64,000 bases of DNA from Devosia sp. 66-14 (lineage in GTDB: Bacteria > Pseudomonadota > Alphaproteobacteria > Rhizobiales > Devosiaceae), in contig MKVB01000002.1 of the NCBI GenBank assembly GCA_001899085.1, positions 847,167 to 911,166 of the forward strand, written 5' to 3'. The first letter of the stretch is position 1, and each line of letters opens with the position of its first letter. Made by a program: the position numbers and the translations under genes. Positions 15,359 to 23,721 of the stretch are shown here, piece by piece. The notes beneath the pieces are model-generated. The model made no database searches. It had not been told where the DNA came from and was given only the letters and a program-made list of their open reading frames with translations.

Positions 15359-16282
15359 ATGGCCAGCCGGCTCGCGACCGACATCATCACCTTCTACCAT
15401 CCCCGGTTCTGGGGCCTCGAAAGCGAGGCCGAGCTCGGGAGCTGGGCGGCGGCCAATCTCGACAGGTTCTGGAGCACGGTGCTCGACGCGCTGGGCGAAG
15501 CCGGCGTCAGCGGGCTCGAACTGACCTTCGCGCCGGGCAGTATCGACAATGTGCTGAAAGCCTTCGGCAGCGCCAAGGCGTTCCGGGCCGAGCTCGAAGG
15601 GCGCGGCCTCGCGGTGGTCAGCGCCTTCATGGCCGATGCGCCGGCCTGGAGCGGCACGCCCGATCTCGGCGCCATCGTCGCCGACGCCGAACGGCGCGCC
15701 GCGTTCATCGCCGAGGCGGGCGGCGAGATCCTCGTCACCGGGCTGCCGATGCGGAAGACTCGCGGCGTGCGGCCGCCGATGTTCATCGACCAGGCGTTCA
15801 TGGGTCAGATGGCCGGCATCGCCCATGCGGTAGGCGAGGCGATCGAGGGTGCCGGCATCAAGCTGGCGCTCCACACCGAATCCAACAGCGCATTGTGGTA
15901 CGAGCGCGATATTGCGCTGTTCATGGCCTATACCGACCCGCGCTATGTCTGGCTCTGCCCCGATAGCTGCCACATCACGCTGGGCGGCGGCGATCCCGTG
16001 CGGGTGGCGCGCCAGCACGACCAGCGCATCATCCTCGCGCACTGGAAGGATGCGGTGGGCAAGATCGAAGCCGACCTCACGATCGACCACTCCATCTACA
16101 GCCAGCAGCAGCGCTACATGGCCGATTTCGGTGCCGGCATCGTCGATTGGAATGCCTGGTCGGAGGCGATGCTCGCGACTCCGGGCAAAGACACCGTGCT
16201 GCTCGAACTCGATGCGGCGAGCGATCCGGTGGCGGCGCTGAAGGCCGGCCGGACGGTGGTCGAAGCGGTGCGCCGGAAGTGA
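15359..16282 (+). CDS. TIM-barrel sugar isomerase/epimerase-like protein (AP endonuclease 2 family)
   Basis: A 307-residue xylose-isomerase-like TIM-barrel protein. VSGLELTFAPGS is the first barrel strand with an acidic metal ligand candidate. IKLALHTESNS carries a His and Glu expected to bind the divalent metal, YVWLCPDSCHITLGGGDPV supplies Asp and His, and ILAHWKDAVG supplies a further His. The nearest described types are IolE-like inosose dehydratase and sugar-phosphate isomerase/epimerases. ATG 15359 has AGCGGAG upstream. It is encoded after the permeases and overlaps the second TIM-barrel gene by 4 bases, so it probably acts on the imported sugar after oxidation by the GMC enzyme. Confidence 0.8.
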   Translation: MASRLATDIITFYHPRFWGLESEAELGSWAAANLDRFWSTVLDALGEAGVSGLELTFAPGSIDNVLKAFGSAKAFRAELEGRGLAVVSAFMADAPAWSGTPDLGAIVADAERRAAFIAEAGGEILVTGLPMRKTRGVRPPMFIDQAFMGQMAGIAHAVGEAIEGAGIKLALHTESNSALWYERDIALFMAYTDPRYVWLCPDSCHITLGGGDPVRVARQHDQRIILAHWKDAVGKIEADLTIDHSIYSQQQRYMADFGAGIVDWNAWSEAMLATPGKDTVLLELDAASDPVAALKAGRTVVEAVRRK

Positions 16283-17073
16283 TCGATTTTTCCATCTCGA
16301 TCGAGCTGGCTTTCGCCGAAGCCGAGCGCCCGTTCCCCGAGCGGGTGCGGGCCGCGGCCGCGGCAGGCTTCCCGGCGGTGGAAATCTGGGACTGGCGGGA
16401 TAAGCCGCTTGCCGAACTCGGTCGAGCGCTGCGCGACACCGGGACCCGGCTCGAAACGCTCTGCGTCGAGGATTGGCGCGACAAGTGCCAGCTCGCCGAC
16501 CCGGCCGCGCATGCCGAATTCACCCGGCGGGTGGCTGAGACGGCGCAGGTGGCGGTGGAGCTCGGCTGCCCGAAGCTGGTGGTGCTGGCGGGAGACCGCC
16601 GCGCCGGCGTGCCCCTCGAGGATCAACTGGCCGTCGCCGGGGAAGCGCTGCTGCGGGCCTCCGATGCGGTTGCCGACCTGCCGTTCGAGCTGCTGGTCGA
16701 AGTGGTGAACCGGGAGTTCGAAGGGCCCAATGCGCTGCTGCAGGACAGCGAAAGCGCCCTCGAGCTGCTGCGCCGCCTGGCCCGGCCGAACCTCCGTTTC
16801 CTCTATGACCGCTACCACGCCATCCTCAATGGCGAGCCGCTCGGCTGGGCGGTCGACGGCAACATGGCGCTGGTCGGCCACATCCAGGCTGCCGACATCC
16901 CGGGGCGGCACGAGTTCGGGGCAGGCAGCCACGATTGGGCCAAGGAACTGCGCTGGCTGCTGCAGGCGGGCTATGCGGGCTATGTCGGGATCGAGGCGGT
17001 GCCGGTGGGGCCGAGCGAAGGGTTGTATGCGGGCGCACGGGCGCTGCTGGGGCAGGCGCCGGCCTCTCGGTGA
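16279..17073 (+). CDS. Hydroxypyruvate-isomerase-like TIM-barrel protein
   Basis: A 264-residue member of the hydroxypyruvate isomerase-like family (Hyi type). FPAVEIWDWRDKPL comes at the N-terminal barrel edge, LLVEVVNREFEGPNALL carries the metal-binding Glu, and FLYDRYHAILNGEPLG supplies Asp and His. The family-typical HIQAADIPGRHEFGAGSHDW comes next, with VGIEAVPVGP near the end. The GTG start at 16279 overlaps the previous stop (GTGA), indicating translational coupling. It is the last gene of the operon before a palindromic repeat. It probably isomerises or epimerises a keto-sugar; true hydroxypyruvate isomerase activity is possible but unproven. Confidence 0.8.
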   Translation: MIDFSISIELAFAEAERPFPERVRAAAAAGFPAVEIWDWRDKPLAELGRALRDTGTRLETLCVEDWRDKCQLADPAAHAEFTRRVAETAQVAVELGCPKLVVLAGDRRAGVPLEDQLAVAGEALLRASDAVADLPFELLVEVVNREFEGPNALLQDSESALELLRRLARPNLRFLYDRYHAILNGEPLGWAVDGNMALVGHIQAADIPGRHEFGAGSHDWAKELRWLLQAGYAGYVGIEAVPVGPSEGLYAGARALLGQAPASR

Positions 17074-17200
17074 TCCTCCCCCGCGTGGCGGGGGAGGGGG
17101 ACCGCCGAAGGCGGTGGAGGGGGCGGCAAGAGTCGCCGTGAGTCTGGCTCCCCCCTCCACCAGCTTCGCTGGTTCCCCTCCCCCGCCACGCGGGGGAGGA
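17074..17200. repeat. 127-bp intergenic palindromic repeat, family C
   Basis: It begins right after the stop codon at 17073. The outer arms TCCTCCCCCGCGTGGCGGGG and its inverted copy ending at 17200 each form a small hairpin. Inner arms (GGCGGTGGAGGGGG against CCCCCTCCACCAGC) pair as well. It lies between the TIM-barrel gene and the convergent LysR gene and may terminate both transcripts. Confidence 0.75.
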
Positions 17201-17224
17201 TAGTCGAGGGCTGGTGGACCGCCC

Positions 17225-18082
17225 CTAAAACCCCGCCAGCGCAATAAACTCTCTGATGGCGCCGAGGTCGCTCACCTCCGGGTGGGCCACCAGGTATTCC
17301 GCCGCTGCCACATCGCCGCCGGTAAGTGGGATGCCGCGGAGCCGGCTGTCATGGCCCCGTTCCTTGTCGAGCACGATGCCGAGGCCGATGCCGGCGGCGA
17401 CGGCTTCCTTCACCGCTTCGCGGCTCGCCAGCACCAGCTGGCGGTCGATTTCGACGCCGCGGGCGGCGAGCGCCTGTTCGAAGATCTGCTGGGTCATCGA
17501 GCCGTGCTCGCGGGTGACGAAGGGCTGGCCCGCGAGTTCGGCGATATCGACGCTGTCGCGGTCCGCCCAGGGATGGTCGGCCGGCAGCACCAGCACGACG
17601 TGCTGGTCGACCAGGCGGTGGCAGACCAGGTCGTTGATCGGCGCGGTCAGGGTGACGATGGCGAGATCGACCCGCATCTGCGCCACCAGGTCGAGCAGGG
17701 CGCTGGAATTGTGCATGCGCGTTTCGATCAGCACCCCCGGATGGGTGGCGCGAAAGCGCCGGATCAACGGCAGCGCCACGTGCGGGCCGCAGAGCCCGAT
17801 CGCGAGGTGGCCGCTGCGCACCTGCCGGCCATTCTCGAGCCGGGCCGACACATCCTCCAGTCCCTTGATGATCTGGTGCACATGCGGCAGCAGCGCCGTA
17901 CCGTCGGCGGTCAGCTCGACGCCGGTGCCGCGGCGATGGAACAGCCGGCCGCCCATCGCTTCCTCGAGCGCCCGAACGTGCTGGGTGATGGCGGGCTGGC
18001 TGACATTGAGCAGCTGCGCCGCCGCGGAAAAGGTCCCCTGCTTGGCCACCGCGTGGAAGGCGCGCAACTGGGCGAGGTTCAT
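17225..18082 (-). CDS. LysR-family transcriptional regulator
   Basis: A 285-residue LysR-type regulator. The N-terminal winged HTH includes FHAVAKQGTFSAAAQLLNVS and QPAITQHVRALEEAMG, followed by a periplasmic-binding-like effector domain with SGHLAIGLCGPHVA and DLAIVTLTAP. It is divergent from the aminoethylphosphonate-type importer operon. A T-N11-A dyad (TAAGTG-T-CACTTA at 18101-18113) lies 19 bases before its start codon, so it likely controls the importer and itself. The inducer is presumably the imported compound. Confidence 0.9.
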   Translation of the reverse strand: MNLAQLRAFHAVAKQGTFSAAAQLLNVSQPAITQHVRALEEAMGGRLFHRRGTGVELTADGTALLPHVHQIIKGLEDVSARLENGRQVRSGHLAIGLCGPHVALPLIRRFRATHPGVLIETRMHNSSALLDLVAQMRVDLAIVTLTAPINDLVCHRLVDQHVVLVLPADHPWADRDSVDIAELAGQPFVTREHGSMTQQIFEQALAARGVEIDRQLVLASREAVKEAVAAGIGLGIVLDKERGHDSRLRGIPLTGGDVAAAEYLVAHPEVSDLGAIREFIALAGF

Positions 18083-18100
18083 CTGGGCTCCAGCGTCAAA

Positions 18101-18113
18101 TAAGTGTCACTTA
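18101..18113. promoter_or_regulatory. LysR-type T-N11-A operator candidate
   Basis: TAAGTGTCACTTA is a perfect 6+1+6 dyad with T and A exactly 11 bases apart. It lies in the 124-base gap between the divergent LysR gene and the ABC importer operon. Position and shape fit a LysR regulatory binding site; binding itself is inferred. Confidence 0.6.
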
Positions 18114-18206
18114 AATCGCACATGGTCTCCATACAGCAAACTTATAACGGTTCCGCAACTGCCGCACACTCGAACCCAGAGGGCAGGGCAATCCAAGGAG
18201 ACAGGA

Positions 18207-19157
18207 ATGCGCCAAATTCTCTTCACCACCGCCGCCGCGATCAGCCTGCTGCTGAGCGCCGGCGCCAACGCCCGCGACCTCGTGCTGTATGATGCGTCGG
18301 AAGATGTCGGGGCTGCGCTCAGCTCGGCCTTCCAGGCGGCGCATCCCGATATCAAGGTGCAGGTGGTTTCGGGCTCGACCGGGCCGATCACCGAACGCGC
18401 CATCGCCGAAATGGGCAACCCGCAGGCCGATGTCGTCTATCTCGTCAACAACGTGGCGCTCGAGCAGCTGAAGAATGCCGGCGTGTTCGAGCCTTATGCG
18501 GCGCAGAGCACGGTGATCCGCGACGATTTCCGCGACCCGGACAATTTCTACACCCGCTACTTCGCCACCACGATGTGCATGGTGGTCAACCGCGACCGGC
18601 TGGCCGACAAGAAGCTGCCGATGCCGACCACCTGGGAAGACCTGATCAAGCCGGTCTACAAGAACGAGATCTCGATGCCCTCGCCGATGCAGTCGGGCAC
18701 CGGCTCGACCATCCTCTCGACCTTTGTCGATGCCTTCGGCTGGCCCTTCGTCGAGAACCTGCACGAGAACGTCTATCAGTATTCCGATGGCGGTTCGGGC
18801 GGCGCGCAGCTCGCCGGTACCGGCGAAGTGACGATCGGGCTCAGCTACGACACCACCTGCTATGCCACGCAGTCGGCCGGCCGGCCGGTCGATGTGGTGT
18901 TCGGGCGGATCACCCCCAATACCAGCGAAGGCGGCGGGCTGGTGGCCGGGGCGCAGCACCCGGAAGAAGCCAAGCTGTTCCTCGATTGGATGGCCGGTGA
19001 AGACGCGGCCAAGATCCTCGGCGGGCTGGTCGGCGCCACCGCGGTGCCGGGCCATGGCCTCGTCAATCTCGATGAGGTGACGATCTGGGCGATGCGCCGC
19101 CCGGTCGATATCGAGGCCTTCCGCAAGGAGTGGGCCGGCAAGTTCGTCACCAACTGA
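18207..19157 (+). CDS. ABC importer substrate-binding protein, 2-aminoethylphosphonate/Fe-type
   Basis: A 316-residue periplasmic binding protein with signal peptide (MRQILFTTAAAISLLLSAGANA). LVLYDASEDVGAALSSAF and ADVVYLVNNVALEQL follow, and then MPTTWEDLIKPVYKNEISMP with PSPMQSGTGST. This last segment is characteristic of the PhnS2/AepX-like binding proteins for 2-aminoethylphosphonate, which are sequence relatives of Fe(III) binders. The iron-type Tyr-Tyr ligand pair is not obvious. The LysR gene, ATPase, fused permease and PLP enzyme around it support an aminophosphonate role. The ATG at 18207 is preceded by AAGGAGACAGGA. The next gene begins on its last base. Confidence 0.8.
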   Translation: MRQILFTTAAAISLLLSAGANARDLVLYDASEDVGAALSSAFQAAHPDIKVQVVSGSTGPITERAIAEMGNPQADVVYLVNNVALEQLKNAGVFEPYAAQSTVIRDDFRDPDNFYTRYFATTMCMVVNRDRLADKKLPMPTTWEDLIKPVYKNEISMPSPMQSGTGSTILSTFVDAFGWPFVENLHENVYQYSDGGSGGAQLAGTGEVTIGLSYDTTCYATQSAGRPVDVVFGRITPNTSEGGGLVAGAQHPEEAKLFLDWMAGEDAAKILGGLVGATAVPGHGLVNLDEVTIWAMRRPVDIEAFRKEWAGKFVTN

Positions 19158-20275
19158 TGCTGCACGTGGCCGCAAACGAGGCCGTGATGCGGTCCGCCCT
19201 GCCGGGCGGGCCGCACTCAATCGGCAGCCCGCACCTTCGGGTTGCAGGGGTCAGCAAGCGGTTCGGCGCGATGCTGGCGGTCGATGCGGTCGACCTCGCG
19301 ATCGACAGGGGCGAGTTCGTTACGCTGCTCGGCGATTCCGGCTGCGGCAAGACCACGCTGCTCAGGATGATCGCCGGCTTTGCCACCCCCGATGGCGGCC
19401 GCATCTGGCGCGGCGATACCGACGTCACCCACGCACCCTCGGCCAGCCGGCGCATGGGCTTTGTGTTCCAGTCCTATGCGCTGTTCCCGACCAAGACGGC
19501 GGCGCAGAATATCGGCTTTGCCCCGCGCATGGCCGGGCGCCCGCGTCGCGAGGTGGCGCAGCGGGTGGCGGAACTGGCGGCGATCGTCGAGATCGACCGG
19601 CTGCTCGATCGTTATCCGCACGAGCTGAGCGGCGGCCAGCAGCAACGCGTGGCGCTCGCCCGGGCGCTGGCGGCGGAACCGGAAATCCTGTTGCTCGACG
19701 AGCCGATGTCGGCGCTCGATGCGCGCATCCGGGCCAAGCTCCGGACCGAACTCCGCGGTCTCGTCGATCGGCTGGGAATGACCGCGCTCTATGTCACGCA
19801 TGACCAGGAGGAGGCGCTGGCGCTGTCCGACCGTGTCGCGGTGATGCGCGCCGGACGGATCGAGCAGGTCGGCAGCCCGGGCGAAATCTACCACCGGCCG
19901 CGCTCGCGCTTCGTCGCCGAGTTCATCGGCACCTCGAACCTGCTGCGCGGCACGGTGGAGGCGGCTGGGCTCTCGATCCACGGCGCGCTGTGGCCGATCG
20001 GCATGACCGGCGCCCGCCCCGGCGACAGGCTGGATGTGCTGGTACGCCCCGAGCATCTGCGGCTCGCTGCGGCCGGCGCGCCGGGCGGCATGAGCGGGGT
20101 GATTACCGGCTCCACTTTCCTCGGCGCGGCGCGTCGGCTGACGGTCAGGTGCGATGACGGGCTCGAGCTGATCGTCGAAGAGGCGTCGACGGCGAGCGCC
20201 ATGCCGTCGGGTCGCGTTTCCATCGTCGCCGACTATGCCCATGTGGTGCCGCTGGCGCCCGAGGCGGCAGCGTGA
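19157..20275 (+). CDS. ABC transporter ATP-binding protein
   Basis: A 372-residue importer ATPase. Walker A is GDSGCGKTT (residues 59-67), the Q-loop is in FVFQSYALFPTKTA, the signature is LSGGQQQR (157-164), Walker B is ILLLDEP (Asp181-Glu182), and the H-loop is in LYVTHDQEE. A C-terminal TOBE-like regulatory domain contains DVLVRPEHLRLAA. It energises the permease encoded next. The start at ATG 19157 shares a base with the previous stop (TGATG); ATG 19187 is an alternative. The stop overlaps the permease GTG start by 4 bases. Confidence 0.9.
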   Translation: MLHVAANEAVMRSALPGGPHSIGSPHLRVAGVSKRFGAMLAVDAVDLAIDRGEFVTLLGDSGCGKTTLLRMIAGFATPDGGRIWRGDTDVTHAPSASRRMGFVFQSYALFPTKTAAQNIGFAPRMAGRPRREVAQRVAELAAIVEIDRLLDRYPHELSGGQQQRVALARALAAEPEILLLDEPMSALDARIRAKLRTELRGLVDRLGMTALYVTHDQEEALALSDRVAVMRAGRIEQVGSPGEIYHRPRSRFVAEFIGTSNLLRGTVEAAGLSIHGALWPIGMTGARPGDRLDVLVRPEHLRLAAAGAPGGMSGVITGSTFLGAARRLTVRCDDGLELIVEEASTASAMPSGRVSIVADYAHVVPLAPEAAA

Positions 20276-22419
20276 GCATGCCTGTTCGCGGCATCCCCTT
20301 GCGCCGGCTGCCCGGCATCATTGCGGCGAGCCTCGTTGCGGCGCTGCTGCTGGTGTTCATCGTGGTGCCGGTCGGGCTGGTGCTGCTGAAGAGTTTTGAC
20401 AATTCCGGCCGCCTGCCGGATTGGCGCCTCGCCGAAATCACCGAGGAGGCGCTGCAGCTCATGCCGGAGGCCGAGCGCGACGCCGCCACGGCGCGCTGGG
20501 TCGCGCAGGCGACGCTGGCCGAGCGGGTGGCCGCCATGGCGGTGGCCTATGATCTCGCCGGGCTGGCGCCGGGGTGGGACGTGGCTGCGCCGTTCGAGCA
20601 CCAGCAGACGGCAATCGAGGCGGCGCTGTCGGCGCTGCAGCCGGCCCAGCTCGCGGCGGTGGAGGCGGCGTTTCCCGTCGCCCACATCATGCTGCACAAG
20701 CGCATCGCGCTCGCCTTTGCGGTGCGCGACCAGCTGTCGTCAGAGGATTTCGACCGGCTGCGCGCCGCCAAGCAGGAGCGCTACGGGCTCGACAATTACG
20801 CCGCGGTATTCGCCGACACGTATCTGCGCAAAGCGGCCGTCAACAGCGTCACCCTGGCGCTGATCTCGGTGCTCACCACGGTGAGCATCGGCTATGCCAT
20901 CGCCTATGGCCTCAATCGCGGCGGCATCGCCCGGCCGGTGCTGACCCGCAATATCCTGCTGCTGCCGCTGGTGGCGCCGCCGATCATGGTGGCCACCGCC
21001 ACCACCATGCTGTTCGGCCGGCGCGGCCTCATCACCTACACGCTGTTCGAGCAGACGCTGGGGATTTCCAGCGCCGACAGTTTCAACGTCTATGGACCGC
21101 TCGGCATCATCATCGCCCAGACCCTGTCGTTCCTGCCCACCACGCTCATCGTCCTCGACAATGCGATGCGGCGGCAGGATGGGCGGCTCGAGGAGGCGGC
21201 GCTGATGCTGGGGGCAGGGCGGCTCAAGCTGTTCAGCAACGTCACCCTGCCGCTGAGCTGGCCGGGGCTGAAGCGCGCCATGGTGCTGGTGTTCATCCAG
21301 AGCCTCACCGATTTCGGCAACCCGATGATCCTGGGGCGCGATACGCCGGTGCTGGCGGGGGTGATCTACAACGAGATCACCAGCTTCCAGAACACCCCGC
21401 TCGCTTCCGCCATATGCCTGTGGCTGATCATCCCCTCGCTGCTGCTCTATCTGGCGCTCGAGCAGATCGGCCGGCGCAAGCGCTATGTCAGCAACGATGC
21501 CGGGACGCCCGCCGAACATCGCCAGCCGCTGCCGGTGCGCATCGCGCTCACCAGCCTCGCCGGCTTCTTCTGCGTCATGATCCTCGCCATCTACATCGTC
21601 ATGGCGCTCGGCTCGGTGACGAAGATCTGGGGTATCGACTGGACCTTCACCCTCGCCTATTTCACCCCCGAAGGGCTGGGCGCCGGCATGGAGGGCACCG
21701 GCTATGGCTCGCGCGACGGCGGGCTCGACGAGGTGTGGAACAGCGTGCGGGTCGCCGCCATCGCCGCGCCGCTCGGCGGGCTCCTGGCGCTCGCCATCGG
21801 CTATGTCGCCGAGCGGATGCGCCGCCCCTGGGGCGATATCATCGCCTTCGAGGCGCTGATCCCGGCGATCCTCCCCGGCATCATTTTCGGGGTCGGCTAC
21901 ATCATCGCCTTCAATGCGCCGTTCGGCATCAAGTGGCTGTCGCTTAGCGGCACCGAGGCGATCATCATCATCAACATCATGTTCGGCAATCTCTATGTCG
22001 GGGTGCTGGCAGCCCGCGCCGCGCTGCAGCGCATCGACCAATCGGTCGACGAGGCGGCAGAAAATCTCGGCGCCGGGATGCTGCGCCGGTTCTGGGAAGT
22101 GACGCTGCCGATGCTGCGCATCGCGGCGCTGCTCGGCATCCTCTACGTCTTCATCGACGGGCTGACGACGCTGTCGTCGATCATCTTCCTCGTTTCCGGC
22201 AATATCGACCTCGCCTCGGTCGCCATCTTCAGCGCGGCGAGCGCCTCGAACTACGGTTATGCGGCGGCCAAGAGCGTTGGCCTCCTGGCGGTGTCGGCGC
22301 TCGCCATGGGGGTCGTGGTCTGGGTCGAGCGGCAGACCCGCCGCGCCCAGGGGATGCCGGCAACATCGAACGGACGCCGGCAGGAACTGACGGTGATGGG
22401 CGCAGGAGCGACATTCTGA
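20272..22419 (+). CDS. Fused two-domain ABC permease with soluble insert
   Basis: A 715-residue inner-membrane permease containing both channel halves in one chain. There are two BPD_transp domains, with EAA loops at about 306-326 (EEAALMLGAGRLKLFSNVTL) and about 594-613 (EAAENLGAGMLRRFWEVTLP). It resembles SfuB/FbpB and PhnU2-type permeases. Between the first hydrophobic segment (about 12-36) and the first domain lies a roughly 130-residue soluble, Ala/Glu-rich helical insert (about 45-175), longer than in the usual 550-residue relatives. The GTG start at 20272 overlaps the ATPase stop. It works with the binding protein and ATPase upstream. Confidence 0.88.
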   Translation: MSMPVRGIPLRRLPGIIAASLVAALLLVFIVVPVGLVLLKSFDNSGRLPDWRLAEITEEALQLMPEAERDAATARWVAQATLAERVAAMAVAYDLAGLAPGWDVAAPFEHQQTAIEAALSALQPAQLAAVEAAFPVAHIMLHKRIALAFAVRDQLSSEDFDRLRAAKQERYGLDNYAAVFADTYLRKAAVNSVTLALISVLTTVSIGYAIAYGLNRGGIARPVLTRNILLLPLVAPPIMVATATTMLFGRRGLITYTLFEQTLGISSADSFNVYGPLGIIIAQTLSFLPTTLIVLDNAMRRQDGRLEEAALMLGAGRLKLFSNVTLPLSWPGLKRAMVLVFIQSLTDFGNPMILGRDTPVLAGVIYNEITSFQNTPLASAICLWLIIPSLLLYLALEQIGRRKRYVSNDAGTPAEHRQPLPVRIALTSLAGFFCVMILAIYIVMALGSVTKIWGIDWTFTLAYFTPEGLGAGMEGTGYGSRDGGLDEVWNSVRVAAIAAPLGGLLALAIGYVAERMRRPWGDIIAFEALIPAILPGIIFGVGYIIAFNAPFGIKWLSLSGTEAIIIINIMFGNLYVGVLAARAALQRIDQSVDEAAENLGAGMLRRFWEVTLPMLRIAALLGILYVFIDGLTTLSSIIFLVSGNIDLASVAIFSAASASNYGYAAAKSVGLLAVSALAMGVVVWVERQTRRAQGMPATSNGRRQELTVMGAGATF

Positions 22420-23648
22420 TGGACAGCGAAATCTCCGCGAGCGCCGAGCTGGTCGCGCGCGACGCCAAGGTGTTCTTCCACCAGCATGGGTCGAGCCCGT
22501 GCCTCGCCGGGCTCAAGAGCGTGTCGGGCAGCTGGATCGAAGATCTCGACGGCCGCCGCTATCTCGATCTGCACGGCAACACCACGCACCATATCGGGCA
22601 CGCCAACCCCGAACTCATCGCCGCGCTGAAGGCGCAGCTCGATGTGCTGACCTTTTCGCCGCGGCGCTATGCCAACGAGCCGGCGACCGCCCTGGCGGAG
22701 CTGCTGACGGCGCAATGGCCGGGCGGCGCCGCCAAGGTGCTGTTCACCACCGGCGGGTCGGACGCCATCGAAGTGGCGATCAAGCTCGCCCGCGTCGCCA
22801 CCGGCCGCAGCGCCACCATCTCGCTCGAAGGCGCCTATCACGGCCACGGCTTCGGCGCCTTCGGGCTGTCGCGCGCCGTCCCCGATGCGCGGCTCGGCAG
22901 TTTCCTGGCGGACCGGGTGCATGTGCGGCCCTACTGGAAGCACGGCGCGGCGGCGATGCTGCACGATATCGAGCGGGCGCTGGTCAGCACGCCCGGCGGC
23001 GTCGCGGCGCTGATCGCCGAACCGATCCGCTCCAACTGCCACGTGCCGCCACCCGAGCTCTGGCCCGAAGTGCGCCGGCTCTGCGATGCCGCCGGCACGG
23101 CGCTGATCTTCGACGAAATCCCCTCGGGCCTCGGCAAGACCGGGAAATTCTTCGCCTTCCAGCATTTCGACGTGCGGCCGGATATGGTGGTGCTGGGGAA
23201 GGCTTTGGGCGGCGGCCAGCTGCCGATCGCCGCGGTGCTCGCCGATGTCAGGTTCGATGTGGCGCCGGAACTGGCGCTCGGCCACTACACGCATGAAAAG
23301 AACCCGCTGACCACCAGGGCGGCGCTCACCACGGTATCGATCATCCTCCGCGACGGCCTGCCGGCGCGTGCCGCCGCGCTTGAGCAACTGGTCCGTGCCC
23401 GCGTTTCGGCCAGCCCGTGGCTGCGCGGCGTGCGGGGCAGGGGCTTGCTGCTGGCGCTGGAACTGACGCAGCCGCCAGCCGACGAGGGCCGCCTCCTCGC
23501 CGCGCTGCTGGCGCAGGGGGTTTCCACCACCACCAAGGGTGATGACGCGATCGGCTTCTCACCGCCGCTGACGATTTCGGAGGCGGAGATCGAGCTGGCG
23601 CTGGAGGGGATCGGGCGGGCGGTCGAGGGCCTCGAGCCGCGAGCGTAA
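22419..23648 (+). CDS. Class-III PLP enzyme, PbfA-like ammonia-lyase/aminotransferase
   Basis: A 409-residue class-III aminotransferase-fold protein. KVLFTTGGSDAIEVAIKLAR and GAYHGHGFGAFGLSR are the phosphate-cup and aromatic regions, DEIPSGLGKTG supplies the PLP-ring Asp, and the Schiff-base Lys is at about 261 in VVLGKALGGGQ. The TFSPRRYAN segment (about residues 70-78) resembles (R)-1-hydroxy-2-aminoethylphosphonate ammonia-lyase (PbfA) more than ordinary aminotransferases. It overlaps the permease stop (TGATG), which fits a role in degrading the imported aminophosphonate. Phosphonatase or PhnW genes are not in the window, so the assignment stays provisional. Confidence 0.75.
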   Translation: MDSEISASAELVARDAKVFFHQHGSSPCLAGLKSVSGSWIEDLDGRRYLDLHGNTTHHIGHANPELIAALKAQLDVLTFSPRRYANEPATALAELLTAQWPGGAAKVLFTTGGSDAIEVAIKLARVATGRSATISLEGAYHGHGFGAFGLSRAVPDARLGSFLADRVHVRPYWKHGAAAMLHDIERALVSTPGGVAALIAEPIRSNCHVPPPELWPEVRRLCDAAGTALIFDEIPSGLGKTGKFFAFQHFDVRPDMVVLGKALGGGQLPIAAVLADVRFDVAPELALGHYTHEKNPLTTRAALTTVSIILRDGLPARAAALEQLVRARVSASPWLRGVRGRGLLLALELTQPPADEGRLLAALLAQGVSTTTKGDDAIGFSPPLTISEAEIELALEGIGRAVEGLEPRA

Positions 23649-23654
23649 AGGGGG

Positions 23655-23700
23655 GCAGTCGGCGGCCCTCTCCCGCTTGCGGGGGAGGGCCGCCGACTGC
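23655..23700. terminator. Strong bidirectional hairpin between convergent genes
   Basis: A 16-bp perfect stem GCAGTCGGCGGCCCTC / GAGGGCCGCCGACTGC is extended by a CCCGC/GCGGG pair toward the loop. It lies 6 bases after the PLP-enzyme stop and 22 bases before the end of the convergent AraC gene, so it can terminate both. Confidence 0.75.
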
Positions 23701-23721
23701 AGGCTCCGTGACTCTGCCGCC

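Noticed and set aside
18207-19157. Fe(III) importer interpretation
   Set aside because: The fold is related, but the typical tyrosine pair is not evident and the PbfA-like PLP gene in the same operon fits an aminophosphonate better; iron is kept only as a less likely alternative.
19157-20275. Possibility that this ATPase serves the ATPase-less sugar importer at 12-15 kb
   Set aside because: It overlaps the phosphonate-type binding protein and permease genes on both sides and is separated from the sugar operon by a repeat and the LysR gene.
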